DNA of 64,000 nucleotides from NCBI RefSeq assembly GCF_024055575.1, contig NZ_JAMXOE010000006.1, positions 1 to 64,000 on the forward strand. The letters are read 5' to 3'. The DNA is from Mucilaginibacter flavidus. Its GTDB lineage: Bacteria; Bacteroidota; Bacteroidia; Sphingobacteriales; Sphingobacteriaceae. The position numbers were made by a program, and so were the translations under genes. Positions 26,622 through 35,202 of the stretch are shown in pieces. Numbering within the stretch: position 1 is the first letter of the stretch; every line of letters starts with the position of its first letter. The notes under the pieces are model-generated. The model did no database searches. It saw only the letters and a list, made by a program, of their open reading frames with translations, and had not been told where the DNA came from.

Positions 26622-29471
26622 ATGAAAAACTTGTTTTATGTGTTATTGCCTGTAGTTTTAATTGTTCCATGTGCATGCTACGGGCAATCATTAGCAAAAA
26701 CTCCTCACATATCGTTTACAAACGGTGCCGGGTATTTTGCTGTTTCCACTAATGGCGAATCAACGACGTTGTACACAACCGATGCGGAGTTTCCGGGGGT
26801 TACGCTCGCAGTAAAAAGCCTTCAGAATGATATTAAATCCGTGACCAATTCGTCACCCGCTACTATAAATAAAATCGGCGCAGAAAAGCAATTGATAATC
26901 ATCGGAACAATCGGTAAAAATGGGCTGATTGACAAAATGATAAAACGGGGAAAAATAGACGCCGGCAGTATAATAGGAAAGTGGGAAGCGCATATTACGC
27001 AAGTAGTTGATAACCCCATTCCCGGTGTTAAAAAAGCATTGGTTATAGTTGGTAGTGATAAGAGAGGGACTATTTACGGCATATATGACCTGTCTGCACA
27101 AATGGGTGTATCTCCCTGGTATTGGTGGGCGGATGTACCCATACCACATCACGATAATTTATATATAACGCCTGGGAAATGTATTGAAAAAGGACCGGCG
27201 GTGAAGTACCGGGGAATATTTATAAATGACGAAGCACCGGCTTTTTCGGGTTGGGCTAAGGAGAAGTTTGGTGGTGTTAACCATTTGGTGTACGAAAAAA
27301 TGTTTGAACTTATTTTGCGCTTAAAAGGGAATTATTTGTGGCCCGCCATGTGGGGAAATGCATTTAATGACGATGACAAACTTAACCCCGTGCTGGCAGA
27401 TAAATATGGCATAGTTATGGGCACCTCGCATCACGAACCTATGGACAGGGCGCAGCAGGAATGGAAACGTTATGGCGTAGGCGCATGGAATTATGAAACC
27501 AACGGCGCTGTATTGCGCGATTTTTGGCGAAAAGGCATCGAAAACATGGGTAGTAAGGAAACCATTGTAACCGTTGGGATGCGGGGCGATGGCGATATGC
27601 CGATGACTGAAGGCAGTAACATAGCCCTGTTAGAAAAGATAGTAAAGGACCAGCGGCAGATAATTGCAAGTGTTACCGGGAAAGATGCAGCGCAAACTCC
27701 ACAAATGTGGGCGCTGTATAAAGAAGTTCAGGCTTATTACGATAAAGGCATGCGCGTGCCCGATGATGTAACGTTGCTGCTTTGTGACGATAATTGGGGA
27801 AATATCCGCAAGCTGCCCAGGTCAGGCGGCCCAGCCAGGAAAGGCGGTTATGGCATTTATTACCACTTTGATTATGTGGGCGACCCGCGTAATTATAAAT
27901 GGGTTAATACTAATCAAATAAGTAAGACGTGGGAACAAATGCACCTGGCTTATGAATACAATGCCCGCCAGGTTTGGATTGTAAACGTTGGAGACCTGAA
28001 GCCCATGGAATTCCCAATAAGCTTCTTCCTGGATTATGCATGGTCGCCGGATAAGTGGCCGGTCACCAGCCTTGATAAATATACGGAGCAATGGGCGGCC
28101 CAACAATTCGGAACGGTGCACGCTGCAGAAATAGCCCATGTTTTAAATTTGTACACCAAATTTAATTCCCGCCGAAAGCCTGAACTGCTTAACGACAGTA
28201 CTTATAGCCTGGTTAATTATAACGAGTTTGAAAATGTAGTAAAAGGTTATGAAAATCTTAGAGCTGCGGCTACAAGGCTTCGCGCGAAACTACCTCCTCA
28301 ATTTAAAGATGCTTACTACCAACTGGTGTTGCACCCGGTGGAAGCTTGTGCAAACCTTTACGAAATGTATTACTACACGGCGAAAAATAAGGCTTATGCA
28401 ACACAGCAAAGGGCGGCTACTAATGCAATGGCCGACAGTGTAAGAAAGTGTTATGAACGCGATTCCTTGATATCTGATTACTATAACAAGGTTATGGCCA
28501 ATGGTAAATGGAACCACATGATGGATCAAACTCATATTGGTTATACCTACTGGCAGCAACCGGCTCATAACAAATTGCCGGATTTGAAAACGATTCAACT
28601 GCCGGCGGCCGCGCCGCAAATGGGGGTCAGTATTGATGGAACTGAATTGGGCCAGTCGAAACAATCGCTGGCTTTTTTCCAGGGTGAAAAGCGAAAGCAT
28701 TATATCGAAATTTTTAACAAAGGGCAGGGCAGTTTTGGCTATAAAGTTTTGCTAAAAGCTGATTACATAACGATCGGGCCTGCAAACGGCAACATAATTG
28801 ATGAGCAGCGACTTTGGGTAAATGTGGACTGGATAAAAGCACCAAAGGGAATAAGCAAGGTGCCTGTAGTTATTGATGGAAATAGTCAAAAAGTCGCGTT
28901 AGAGGTGCTTATAAATAAAACGTTACCGGCGAATGCTTCAGGCTTTTATGAAGAAAATGGCGTTGTTTCAATAGAAGCTGAGCATTATACCAAAGTTGTT
29001 GGGAACAAGAATGTGGCATGGACAATCATCCCTGGATATGGAAGGACACTATCCGGCGTAATGCCGGCTCCCGTTACCGCCAAAAGCCAAATCCCTGGTG
29101 GCAATGGTCCGCATTTGGAGTATACAATAAATTTAAGCGACACGGGCAGGGTAGAGTTTGAGGCCTATATTTCGCCTGCCATTGATTTTACAAACACACA
29201 CGGTCTTCGTTATGCCATTTCAATAGATAATGAACAGCCGCAGGTGATTAATATCAACGCAGATCAGTCGCCACAGGCATGGAGCATCGATGTAAGCAAT
29301 AATATCAAAAAGCTTACTTCTACTCACAGGATAAGTAAAACCGGGCGGCATGTTTTAAAATACTGGATGGTTGATCCGGGTGTGGTACTGCAAAAACTCG
29401 TGATTAATTGTGGTGGTGAAAAACCAAGTTATTTGGGCCCGCCGGAAAGTTTTTACCGGGTAACCAAATAA
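26622..29471 (+). CDS. Glycoside hydrolase family 115 (xylan alpha-1,2-glucuronidase)
   Basis: 949 residues with a signal peptide (about 1-22). The sequence follows GH115 from end to end: an N-terminal domain with GTIYGIYDLSAQMGVSPWYW, the barrel region RGIFINDEAPAFSGWAKE, NYLWPAMWGNAFNDDD and GTSHHEPMDRAQ, then a helical region and a C-terminal beta domain (VSIEAEHYTK). Known members remove (4-O-methyl-)glucuronic acid from internal xylose residues of glucuronoxylan. It is controlled by operator 1, is divergent from the LacI gene, and precedes an operon of an SDR and two esterases acting on the same polymer. Periplasmic or surface location is expected. Confidence 0.93.
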   Translation: MKNLFYVLLPVVLIVPCACYGQSLAKTPHISFTNGAGYFAVSTNGESTTLYTTDAEFPGVTLAVKSLQNDIKSVTNSSPATINKIGAEKQLIIIGTIGKNGLIDKMIKRGKIDAGSIIGKWEAHITQVVDNPIPGVKKALVIVGSDKRGTIYGIYDLSAQMGVSPWYWWADVPIPHHDNLYITPGKCIEKGPAVKYRGIFINDEAPAFSGWAKEKFGGVNHLVYEKMFELILRLKGNYLWPAMWGNAFNDDDKLNPVLADKYGIVMGTSHHEPMDRAQQEWKRYGVGAWNYETNGAVLRDFWRKGIENMGSKETIVTVGMRGDGDMPMTEGSNIALLEKIVKDQRQIIASVTGKDAAQTPQMWALYKEVQAYYDKGMRVPDDVTLLLCDDNWGNIRKLPRSGGPARKGGYGIYYHFDYVGDPRNYKWVNTNQISKTWEQMHLAYEYNARQVWIVNVGDLKPMEFPISFFLDYAWSPDKWPVTSLDKYTEQWAAQQFGTVHAAEIAHVLNLYTKFNSRRKPELLNDSTYSLVNYNEFENVVKGYENLRAAATRLRAKLPPQFKDAYYQLVLHPVEACANLYEMYYYTAKNKAYATQQRAATNAMADSVRKCYERDSLISDYYNKVMANGKWNHMMDQTHIGYTYWQQPAHNKLPDLKTIQLPAAAPQMGVSIDGTELGQSKQSLAFFQGEKRKHYIEIFNKGQGSFGYKVLLKADYITIGPANGNIIDEQRLWVNVDWIKAPKGISKVPVVIDGNSQKVALEVLINKTLPANASGFYEENGVVSIEAEHYTKVVGNKNVAWTIIPGYGRTLSGVMPAPVTAKSQIPGGNGPHLEYTINLSDTGRVEFEAYISPAIDFTNTHGLRYAISIDNEQPQVININADQSPQAWSIDVSNNIKKLTSTHRISKTGRHVLKYWMVDPGVVLQKLVINCGGEKPSYLGPPESFYRVTK

Positions 29472-29507
29472 TGTTTTCATTTGATCTATTTCCCAAGGTT
29501 AACAAAA

Positions 29508-29545
29508 ATAAAATATTTATGCAATCGATTGCATAAATATTTTAT
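29508..29545. promoter_or_regulatory. LacI-type operator 2, 38-bp perfect palindrome before the SDR-esterase operon
   Basis: Bases 29508-29526 are the exact reverse complement of 29527-29545, with the centre at TGCAATCGATTGCA, the same core as operator 1. It lies 87 bp before the SDR start and 36 bp after the GH115 stop. It may also work as a terminator-like cruciform for GH115. The promoter of the downstream operon should be just to its right (TAGCATTTG at about 29551). Confidence 0.85.
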
Positions 29546-29631
29546 ACATTAGCATTTGTAAGCACTTTTTAGGCGGGTGATAATACCACGACCGCGACTA
29601 AAAACCCAAGTGATATTATAAATCTTATAAA

Positions 29632-30378
29632 ATGAATATATCTCCTAAACTGGCCATAATAACTGGCGGGGCATCAGGAATAGGACTAGCCACAACGAAG
29701 GCTTTTGTAGCAAACGGCATTAAAACTATAATAATTGGGCGTAATGAGAAAAAATTGCAGGACGCTGCAAATGATTCCGGCGAATTATGTTGTTACAAGA
29801 TTTATGATTTAAATAATACAGCTGGTTTACCGGATTTTGTTAACTCATTGGTAAAAGAGTTCGGCACGCCCGATATCCTGGTAAATAACGCAGGTATAAA
29901 CATGAAGAAGTCGTTTACCGAAGTTACCGACCAGGATTTTCAACAGGTGATTCAAACCAATCTGCTCTCCGTATTTTCATTGACCCGTGAGGTTGTTAAA
30001 TATATGCTGGAAAAGAGAAGTGGCAGTATAGTTAATATTAGCTCGATGGCTGCGCAATATGGTATACCGTTGGTAATTGCCTATACTGCTGCCAAAACGG
30101 CTATCGAAGGGATTACGAGGGCTATGGCGACCGAACTTTCGCCCCGTGGTATCCGTGTAAATTGCGTGGCCCCCGGGTTTATTGCTACGGCCATGTCGGG
30201 CACCGCATTGGAAAGTGATGCCGAACGAAAAAATAAAGTACTATCAAGAACTCCAATGGGCAAACTTGGTGATGTCGATGATGTTGCCGCAGCAATTTTG
30301 TATCTAACGTCGGATGCCGCTAAATTTGTTACCGGCGTTGTTTTGCCGGTAGATGGAGGCAATTCTATCGGTTTTTAA
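29632..30378 (+). CDS. Short-chain dehydrogenase/reductase (classical SDR)
   Basis: 248 residues. The Rossmann nucleotide-binding motif TGGASGIG (11-18), NNAG, and the active-site Tyr151-x3-Lys155 (YTAAK) are intact, and the C-terminal VLPVDGGNSIGF is typical of FabG/KduD-like enzymes. It heads the operon with the two esterase genes and sits behind operator 2, so its substrate is probably a sugar acid or aldehyde released from glucuronoxylan. Reduction of a keto-uronate or oxidation of a free sugar are both possible. The protein has no signal peptide and acts in the cytoplasm. Confidence 0.88.
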   Translation: MNISPKLAIITGGASGIGLATTKAFVANGIKTIIIGRNEKKLQDAANDSGELCCYKIYDLNNTAGLPDFVNSLVKEFGTPDILVNNAGINMKKSFTEVTDQDFQQVIQTNLLSVFSLTREVVKYMLEKRSGSIVNISSMAAQYGIPLVIAYTAAKTAIEGITRAMATELSPRGIRVNCVAPGFIATAMSGTALESDAERKNKVLSRTPMGKLGDVDDVAAAILYLTSDAAKFVTGVVLPVDGGNSIGF

Positions 30379-30399
30379 TGTTTTCAGTTGTTAAATAAT

Positions 30400-32391
30400 A
30401 TGGCGAAACATTTGACAATCCAACAGGCAGGGCAAAGCAAGGGGAGAACAGTCTTCTTTACCGTTTGCACTTTTCTTACCCTGGCAGCCTGCATTTGCAC
30501 CGCGCAGGTACGCTTGCCGCAGCTAATAAGTGATGGTATGGTGTTGCAACGCGATACGAAATTGAATTTATGGGGTTGGGCATCGCCGGGCGAGCACATC
30601 ACAATTCAATTTAACCATCAAATTTCAAAAATCATTGCCGACGCCGCCGGGAATTGGAAAACAACAATGCTGCCAATGAAAGCCGGTGGGCCTTATCAAA
30701 TGGATATCAATGCAAGGAACCATATCATTATCAAAAATATTTTAATAGGCGATGTTTGGTTTTGTTCCGGCCAATCAAACATGGTTATTAATATGGAGCG
30801 GGTAAAGGAAAGATACCCAAATGAAATAGCGACCGCGGAATATCCAAAGATCAGGAATTTTTTCGTTGCAACAGCCAGCGATGTAAGAAGTGTACATCAA
30901 GATTTGCCCGCGGGCAAATGGATAAGCGCCAATCCGACTGATGTGCTCACATTTGGCGCGGTGTCTTATTTTTTTGCGAGGGACTCGTATCTTAAATATC
31001 ATGTCCCCATCGGAATCATAAACTCGAGCGTAGGGGGCACCCCCATCCAGGCTTGGACAAGCGCTGACGGGTTAAAGGGAATTCCTAAATACGCCGACCG
31101 TTTGGCTCAGCTTAAGGATACGGCGTATCTCAATAGATTACAAAACCCGGCGAAGCCTGCCATTGAACAGAAAGCAGGGATCAAACAACCAGATAAAGGA
31201 CTCAGCGGTGAACTGAAGTGGTATGAGGTTAACTATCAACCAAAAGACTGGCACAAGTTCTGGCTTCCCGGTTACTGGGCCGACCAGGGCATAAAAGGGC
31301 TAAATGGTGTGGTATGGTTTCGTAAAGAGATACAGGTGCCTGCGCGCATGGCTGGTAAACCGGCAAAGTTGTTCGTTGGCCGGATTGTGGATGCCGACGA
31401 GACTTATGTTAATGGTGTAAAAGTTGGCAATATCACTTATCAATATCCGCCCCGAAGGTATACTATACCGGCCAGGGTGCTCAAGGCCGGGAATAACCTT
31501 ATTGTGGTGAGGGTTACCAATACATCAGGAAAAGGCGGCTTTGTGCCCGACAAACGTTACGAACTGACTGACGATACTACTACGATCGATATTCGAGGCG
31601 ATTGGCAATATAAGGTAGGGCAGGTGTTTGGTCCTGTGGAGGAGACGAGCAATACAATCGCGCCATTTTCAGCGCAGAACGAGCCGGCCGGATTATACAA
31701 CACCATGGTTGCGCCTGTCATCAACTACGCAGTTAAAGGTTTTGTGTGGTACCAGGGTGAAGCAAATACTTTCAGCCCAAAAGAATACAATCAACTGTTG
31801 CCAGCATTAATTAGCGACTGGCGTGCAAAGTGGAAAATCCCAGACCTGCCTTTTTTGTACGCTCAGCTACCAAACTTTATGGAAGTTCAATACTCGCCAT
31901 CCGAAAGCCAGTGGGCCGAAGTGAGGGAAGCTCAGTTGCATACTTTATCGGTACCAAAAACCGGGATGGCTGTGGCAATTGATGCCGGCGAGTGGAATGA
32001 TATACATCCATTAAATAAAAAAGATGTTGGCGACCGCCTTGCACTTGCTGCCGAAAAGGTTGCCTATGGCGAAAAGCAACTTGTTTCTTCCGGTCCCATT
32101 TTTCAATCGGCCGCTATTGAAGGCAATAAAATTATCATCAGGTTTACCAGCGTAGGCTCGGGTTTGATGATAAAAGATGGTACCGAACTTAACCAGTTTG
32201 CGATTGCAGGCGCCGATAAAAAGTTTGTTTGGGCAAACGCGATAATTGATGGTGACAGGGTGGTGGTAACGAGAGAAGAAGTATCCAGGCCAATGTATGT
32301 GCGTTATGCCTGGGCAGATAACCCGGAGGGAGCAAACTTGTATAATAAAGAAGGTCTTCCTGCATCACCGTTCAGAACGGATAGTCAGTAG
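30400..32391 (+). CDS. Exported sialate O-acetylesterase-family (SASA/SGNH) carbohydrate acetylesterase
   Basis: 663 residues from the ATG at 30400, chosen over TTG 30388, giving a leader that ends about CTAQ. The SGNH blocks are present: CSGQSNM with the nucleophile Ser, WYQGEAN, and NDIHPLNK with the Asp/His pair. A GH2-like jelly-roll (LFVGRIVDADETYVNGVKVG) is inserted between the two halves, as in other Bacteroidota members. Although named after sialate esterase, the context (GH115, CE15) suggests removal of acetyl groups from xylan. It starts 22 bp after the SDR gene. Confidence 0.9.
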   Translation: MAKHLTIQQAGQSKGRTVFFTVCTFLTLAACICTAQVRLPQLISDGMVLQRDTKLNLWGWASPGEHITIQFNHQISKIIADAAGNWKTTMLPMKAGGPYQMDINARNHIIIKNILIGDVWFCSGQSNMVINMERVKERYPNEIATAEYPKIRNFFVATASDVRSVHQDLPAGKWISANPTDVLTFGAVSYFFARDSYLKYHVPIGIINSSVGGTPIQAWTSADGLKGIPKYADRLAQLKDTAYLNRLQNPAKPAIEQKAGIKQPDKGLSGELKWYEVNYQPKDWHKFWLPGYWADQGIKGLNGVVWFRKEIQVPARMAGKPAKLFVGRIVDADETYVNGVKVGNITYQYPPRRYTIPARVLKAGNNLIVVRVTNTSGKGGFVPDKRYELTDDTTTIDIRGDWQYKVGQVFGPVEETSNTIAPFSAQNEPAGLYNTMVAPVINYAVKGFVWYQGEANTFSPKEYNQLLPALISDWRAKWKIPDLPFLYAQLPNFMEVQYSPSESQWAEVREAQLHTLSVPKTGMAVAIDAGEWNDIHPLNKKDVGDRLALAAEKVAYGEKQLVSSGPIFQSAAIEGNKIIIRFTSVGSGLMIKDGTELNQFAIAGADKKFVWANAIIDGDRVVVTREEVSRPMYVRYAWADNPEGANLYNKEGLPASPFRTDSQ

Positions 32392-32423
32392 TAATTTGAT
32401 TAGATATTAACAAAGTATTTACT

Positions 32424-33989
32424 ATGAAAAAAGCAGTTTACTTACTTATTTTCGCCGCTTTCCAGGCCGCTGCGCAAAGTACAAGCCAGTCCTCGCCCGG
32501 TAATTATCCTGCACCGGTAAATTTTACCGCCGAACAGGACCATCAAAACATGATGGACCAACTGGGCATTAAGTCGCTTCGCCCCGGTCCAAGTGGTAAC
32601 GAGAACGATGCCAATCATGCCAATTACGACGAATCAAAAGCAAATCTATGCCCTGCCTTGCCGGATGTGCTTACCTTAAAAAATGGCAAAAAAGTATCGT
32701 CGCCTGATGTATGGTGGAAAATGCGCCAGCCCGAGATAGTTGAAGATATGGAGCGGGAAGTGTATGGGCGGCTTCCTAAAATTTTACCTAAGGTAACCTG
32801 GGAAACCAAATATATTGATCATGAGTATATTGGTTTCACCCCGGTTATCGCAAAGCAACTGGTGGGGCATGCAGATAATTCGGCATATCCATTAATTAGC
32901 GTCGATATTGAGATGACTGTGGTTTTACCTGCAAATGCAAAAGGCCCTGTACCTTTGCTAATGATGTTTGGCCCGGCTCGCGCTCCTTCTCCGAGCCAAC
33001 CTAACCCTGCCCAGATTGATGAGTTAAACAATGCGCTCAGAAAATTACTGGTGCAACAGGACCCAGCCCTGCAAAATGTATTTAATGAGCATCCTGCATA
33101 TCAAATGGTTACGGCATCATATCCCTTTTTTGGCCCTCCAAGGCAGCCAACCCCGGGTCCGGTTGACCAACCTGGGGTAAATGGTGTGAATAACGACCCG
33201 CCAACCAACGAACAGCTGATTGCAGCCGGTTGGGGTTTTGCTTATATAAATCCGGGCAGCATACAGGCTGATAACGGTACAGGATTAACGCGCTGCATAA
33301 TAGGCCTTGTCAACAAAGGCCAGCCACGCAAGCCCGATGATTGGGGCGCTTTGAGGGCATGGGCATGGGGTGCTGCACGCGGTTTGGATTACCTCGAGGC
33401 AAATGAGCCAAAGGTTGATGTTAAACATGTTGGTATTGAGGGCGTCTCAAGATATGGAAAAGCAGCGCTTGTTACCATGGCGTTTGAACCGCGATTTGCA
33501 TTGGGGCTCATCGGTTCATCAGGAGAAGGAGGTACTAAACTAAACCGCAGGAATTGGGGCGAAGCTGTTGAAAGTTTAACAGGTGGTGAATACTACTGGA
33601 TGGCAGGGAATTTTATGAAATATGGAGCCTCCGAGGCAAAGTTCGGCAGCAAAACAGCCTGTGATATACCTGTTGATTCGCATGAGTTAATTGCGCTGTG
33701 CGCGCCGCGATTGCTTTTAGTAAGTTATGGTATTCCCGAAAAAGGTGACGCCAAATGGCTTGATCACCAGGGAAGCTACATGGCCGAGGTTGCTGCAGGT
33801 ACAGTTTACAAGTTACTTGGCGTAAAGGACCTTGGTGTTTCCAACGACTATAACACTGAAAAAATGCCACCGGTTAACACACCCATGCTTGACGGCCAGT
33901 TGGCATGGCGACAACACGACCAGGGGCACCAGGACCAGGCAAATATGAAATGGTTTTTGAAATGGGCGAATAAAAATATTGGTCGGTAG
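32424..33989 (+). CDS. Carbohydrate esterase family 15 (glucuronoyl esterase)
   Basis: 521 residues with a signal peptide ending about AAAQ. The alpha/beta-hydrolase nucleophile motif GVSRYGK (Ser342, Arg, Lys) is the CE15 hallmark G-x-S-R-x-G-K, and catalytic His498 or His502 is in HDQGHQDQ. CE15 enzymes split the ester between lignin alcohols and 4-O-methyl-glucuronic acid of xylan. With GH115 and an acetylesterase this completes a set acting on glucuronoxylan side chains. The gene is last in the operon, 32 bp after the acetylesterase, and is followed by a hairpin at 34012-34055. Confidence 0.92.
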   Translation: MKKAVYLLIFAAFQAAAQSTSQSSPGNYPAPVNFTAEQDHQNMMDQLGIKSLRPGPSGNENDANHANYDESKANLCPALPDVLTLKNGKKVSSPDVWWKMRQPEIVEDMEREVYGRLPKILPKVTWETKYIDHEYIGFTPVIAKQLVGHADNSAYPLISVDIEMTVVLPANAKGPVPLLMMFGPARAPSPSQPNPAQIDELNNALRKLLVQQDPALQNVFNEHPAYQMVTASYPFFGPPRQPTPGPVDQPGVNGVNNDPPTNEQLIAAGWGFAYINPGSIQADNGTGLTRCIIGLVNKGQPRKPDDWGALRAWAWGAARGLDYLEANEPKVDVKHVGIEGVSRYGKAALVTMAFEPRFALGLIGSSGEGGTKLNRRNWGEAVESLTGGEYYWMAGNFMKYGASEAKFGSKTACDIPVDSHELIALCAPRLLLVSYGIPEKGDAKWLDHQGSYMAEVAAGTVYKLLGVKDLGVSNDYNTEKMPPVNTPMLDGQLAWRQHDQGHQDQANMKWFLKWANKNIGR

Positions 33990-34011
33990 TAGTTCTTAAA
34001 GCGGCATTTAT

Positions 34012-34055
34012 AAAAGGGCTATTGTTAATTAATTTACTAAGATAAAAGCCCTTTT
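34012..34055 (+). terminator. Terminator of the SDR-esterase operon
   Basis: AAAAGGGCT (34012-34020) pairs with AGCCCTTTT (34047-34055) across a 26-nt loop, 22 bp behind the CE15 stop. Confidence 0.6.
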
Positions 34056-34061
34056 GCAAAA

Positions 34062-34192
34062 ACAGGAACTAATCCATCGTGCAATTAGTCCCTGTAGGCC
34101 ATAGACGAAGGCGAAGTCGACTGGATGTTTATTCCAGTGACTTTCCAAAGGTGCACCATTGAAATTTGCTTTACCAGACGCCAATCTGGTAA
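34062..34192. repeat. Three successive hairpins between CE15 and the SRPBCC gene
   Basis: Stems are 34062-34073 with 34084-34095 (12 bp, one mismatch), 34120-34125 with 34133-34138 (6 bp, ACTGGA) and 34171-34178 with 34185-34192 (8 bp, TTACCAGA). No ORF is visible. This could be a structured RNA, a palindromic repeat, or simply terminator debris. Confidence 0.5.
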
Positions 34193-34267
34193 CAACATTG
34201 GTTGATCTTAACGCAATACGACAGAAATCTTTTACTCCAAAATCAAGTGAATCAATGATTTGGATAA

Positions 34268-34975
34268 TTACAAAACTATAATAACACCCTCTTTTTCACT
34301 AATATCCATGTATTGTTTCAAGTTCTGTACGTCATCATCTACCAGCTTTTTGAACAGCGGATTAAACACGTGGGCCAGGCTTGCACCCAAGCCGCCGGCG
34401 GGTGGCTGGTAGCTGATAACCACGTCAATGAGCGTTCCACCATCTTCGGTATCGCGGAAGCGGACTTTACCTGCATTATCAATAATTGAATCGGGGAGCG
34501 AACTCCAGCCTATCATATACCCAGGCTCATCATGAACAATTTCAGCATCCCAACTCACGTTAGCCACGCCGGTTGGAAGCTTAAGTACCCAATGCGAACG
34601 CTTTTCGTCAATCACATCTACCTTGTCCAGGTGTTTCATAAACAGCGGTAGGTTATCCAGCTGACGCCAAAAGGCATAAACTTCCTGCCTTGGTTTATCG
34701 ATACTGAATGCCGTACGAATATTTACATTAACAGGGGAGGTGCTTAGTTTACCCGCTTGTGAGTAAAGTTCGCAATGACCGCTAATGCCGCGATTTACAA
34801 GGTAACCGCCCGCTCCAAGCTTTAATATACTGGTAAAAGGGCTCTTAAAGATATTCCGGATACCTGAAAAACTAAGTTTTACACCTGCCGCTATCGATAT
34901 GTACCGCTCGGGCCAGTTTAAATTTATTGTTGCGTTACCATTGTGCCGGATACGCTGTAATGCTGTGGTTGCCAT
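34268..34975 (-). CDS. SRPBCC-fold (polyketide cyclase/dehydrase-like) protein with N-terminal membrane-associated segment
   Basis: 235 residues. The first 65 residues resemble the DUF2892-type hydrophobic segment found in YgaP-like proteins (LNWPERYISIAAGVKLSFSG). Residues about 80-225 form a START/SRPBCC domain (SIDKPRQEVYAFWRQLDNLP, WDAEIVHDEPGYMIGWSS, GGTLIDVVISYQPPAGG). Such proteins bind hydrophobic ligands or act as coenzyme Q-like chaperones; the ligand here is unknown. It is a single gene on the minus strand. Confidence 0.82.
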   Translation of the reverse strand: MATTALQRIRHNGNATINLNWPERYISIAAGVKLSFSGIRNIFKSPFTSILKLGAGGYLVNRGISGHCELYSQAGKLSTSPVNVNIRTAFSIDKPRQEVYAFWRQLDNLPLFMKHLDKVDVIDEKRSHWVLKLPTGVANVSWDAEIVHDEPGYMIGWSSLPDSIIDNAGKVRFRDTEDGGTLIDVVISYQPPAGGLGASLAHVFNPLFKKLVDDDVQNLKQYMDISEKEGVIIVL

Positions 34976-35160
34976 AATAATTGTTTAAATAGGTAATAGA
35001 TATTTAACAATGGATATGGGAAGTAGTTTTATTTATTGTGATTTCACCGATTTTAACCACTGATTTGGGATGATTACGCTAATTTTGGATTGCTGATTTT
35101 GTCTGAACCTTGATTCGCCAGATTAAATGATTACCAGGTTGTATCTTTTTATTCAACTTA

Positions 35161-35191
35161 AACTTAATCAACTCAATCCAACTTAATCAAC
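35161..35191. repeat. Two copies of AACTTAATCAAC downstream of the serine hydrolase gene
   Basis: Exact copies are at 35161-35172 and 35180-35191, with degenerate copies around them. Two more flank the other end of the same gene at 36473-36511. They lie between the serine hydrolase stop and the SRPBCC start. Confidence 0.6.
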
Positions 35192-35202
35192 CCAATCAAC
35201 TC

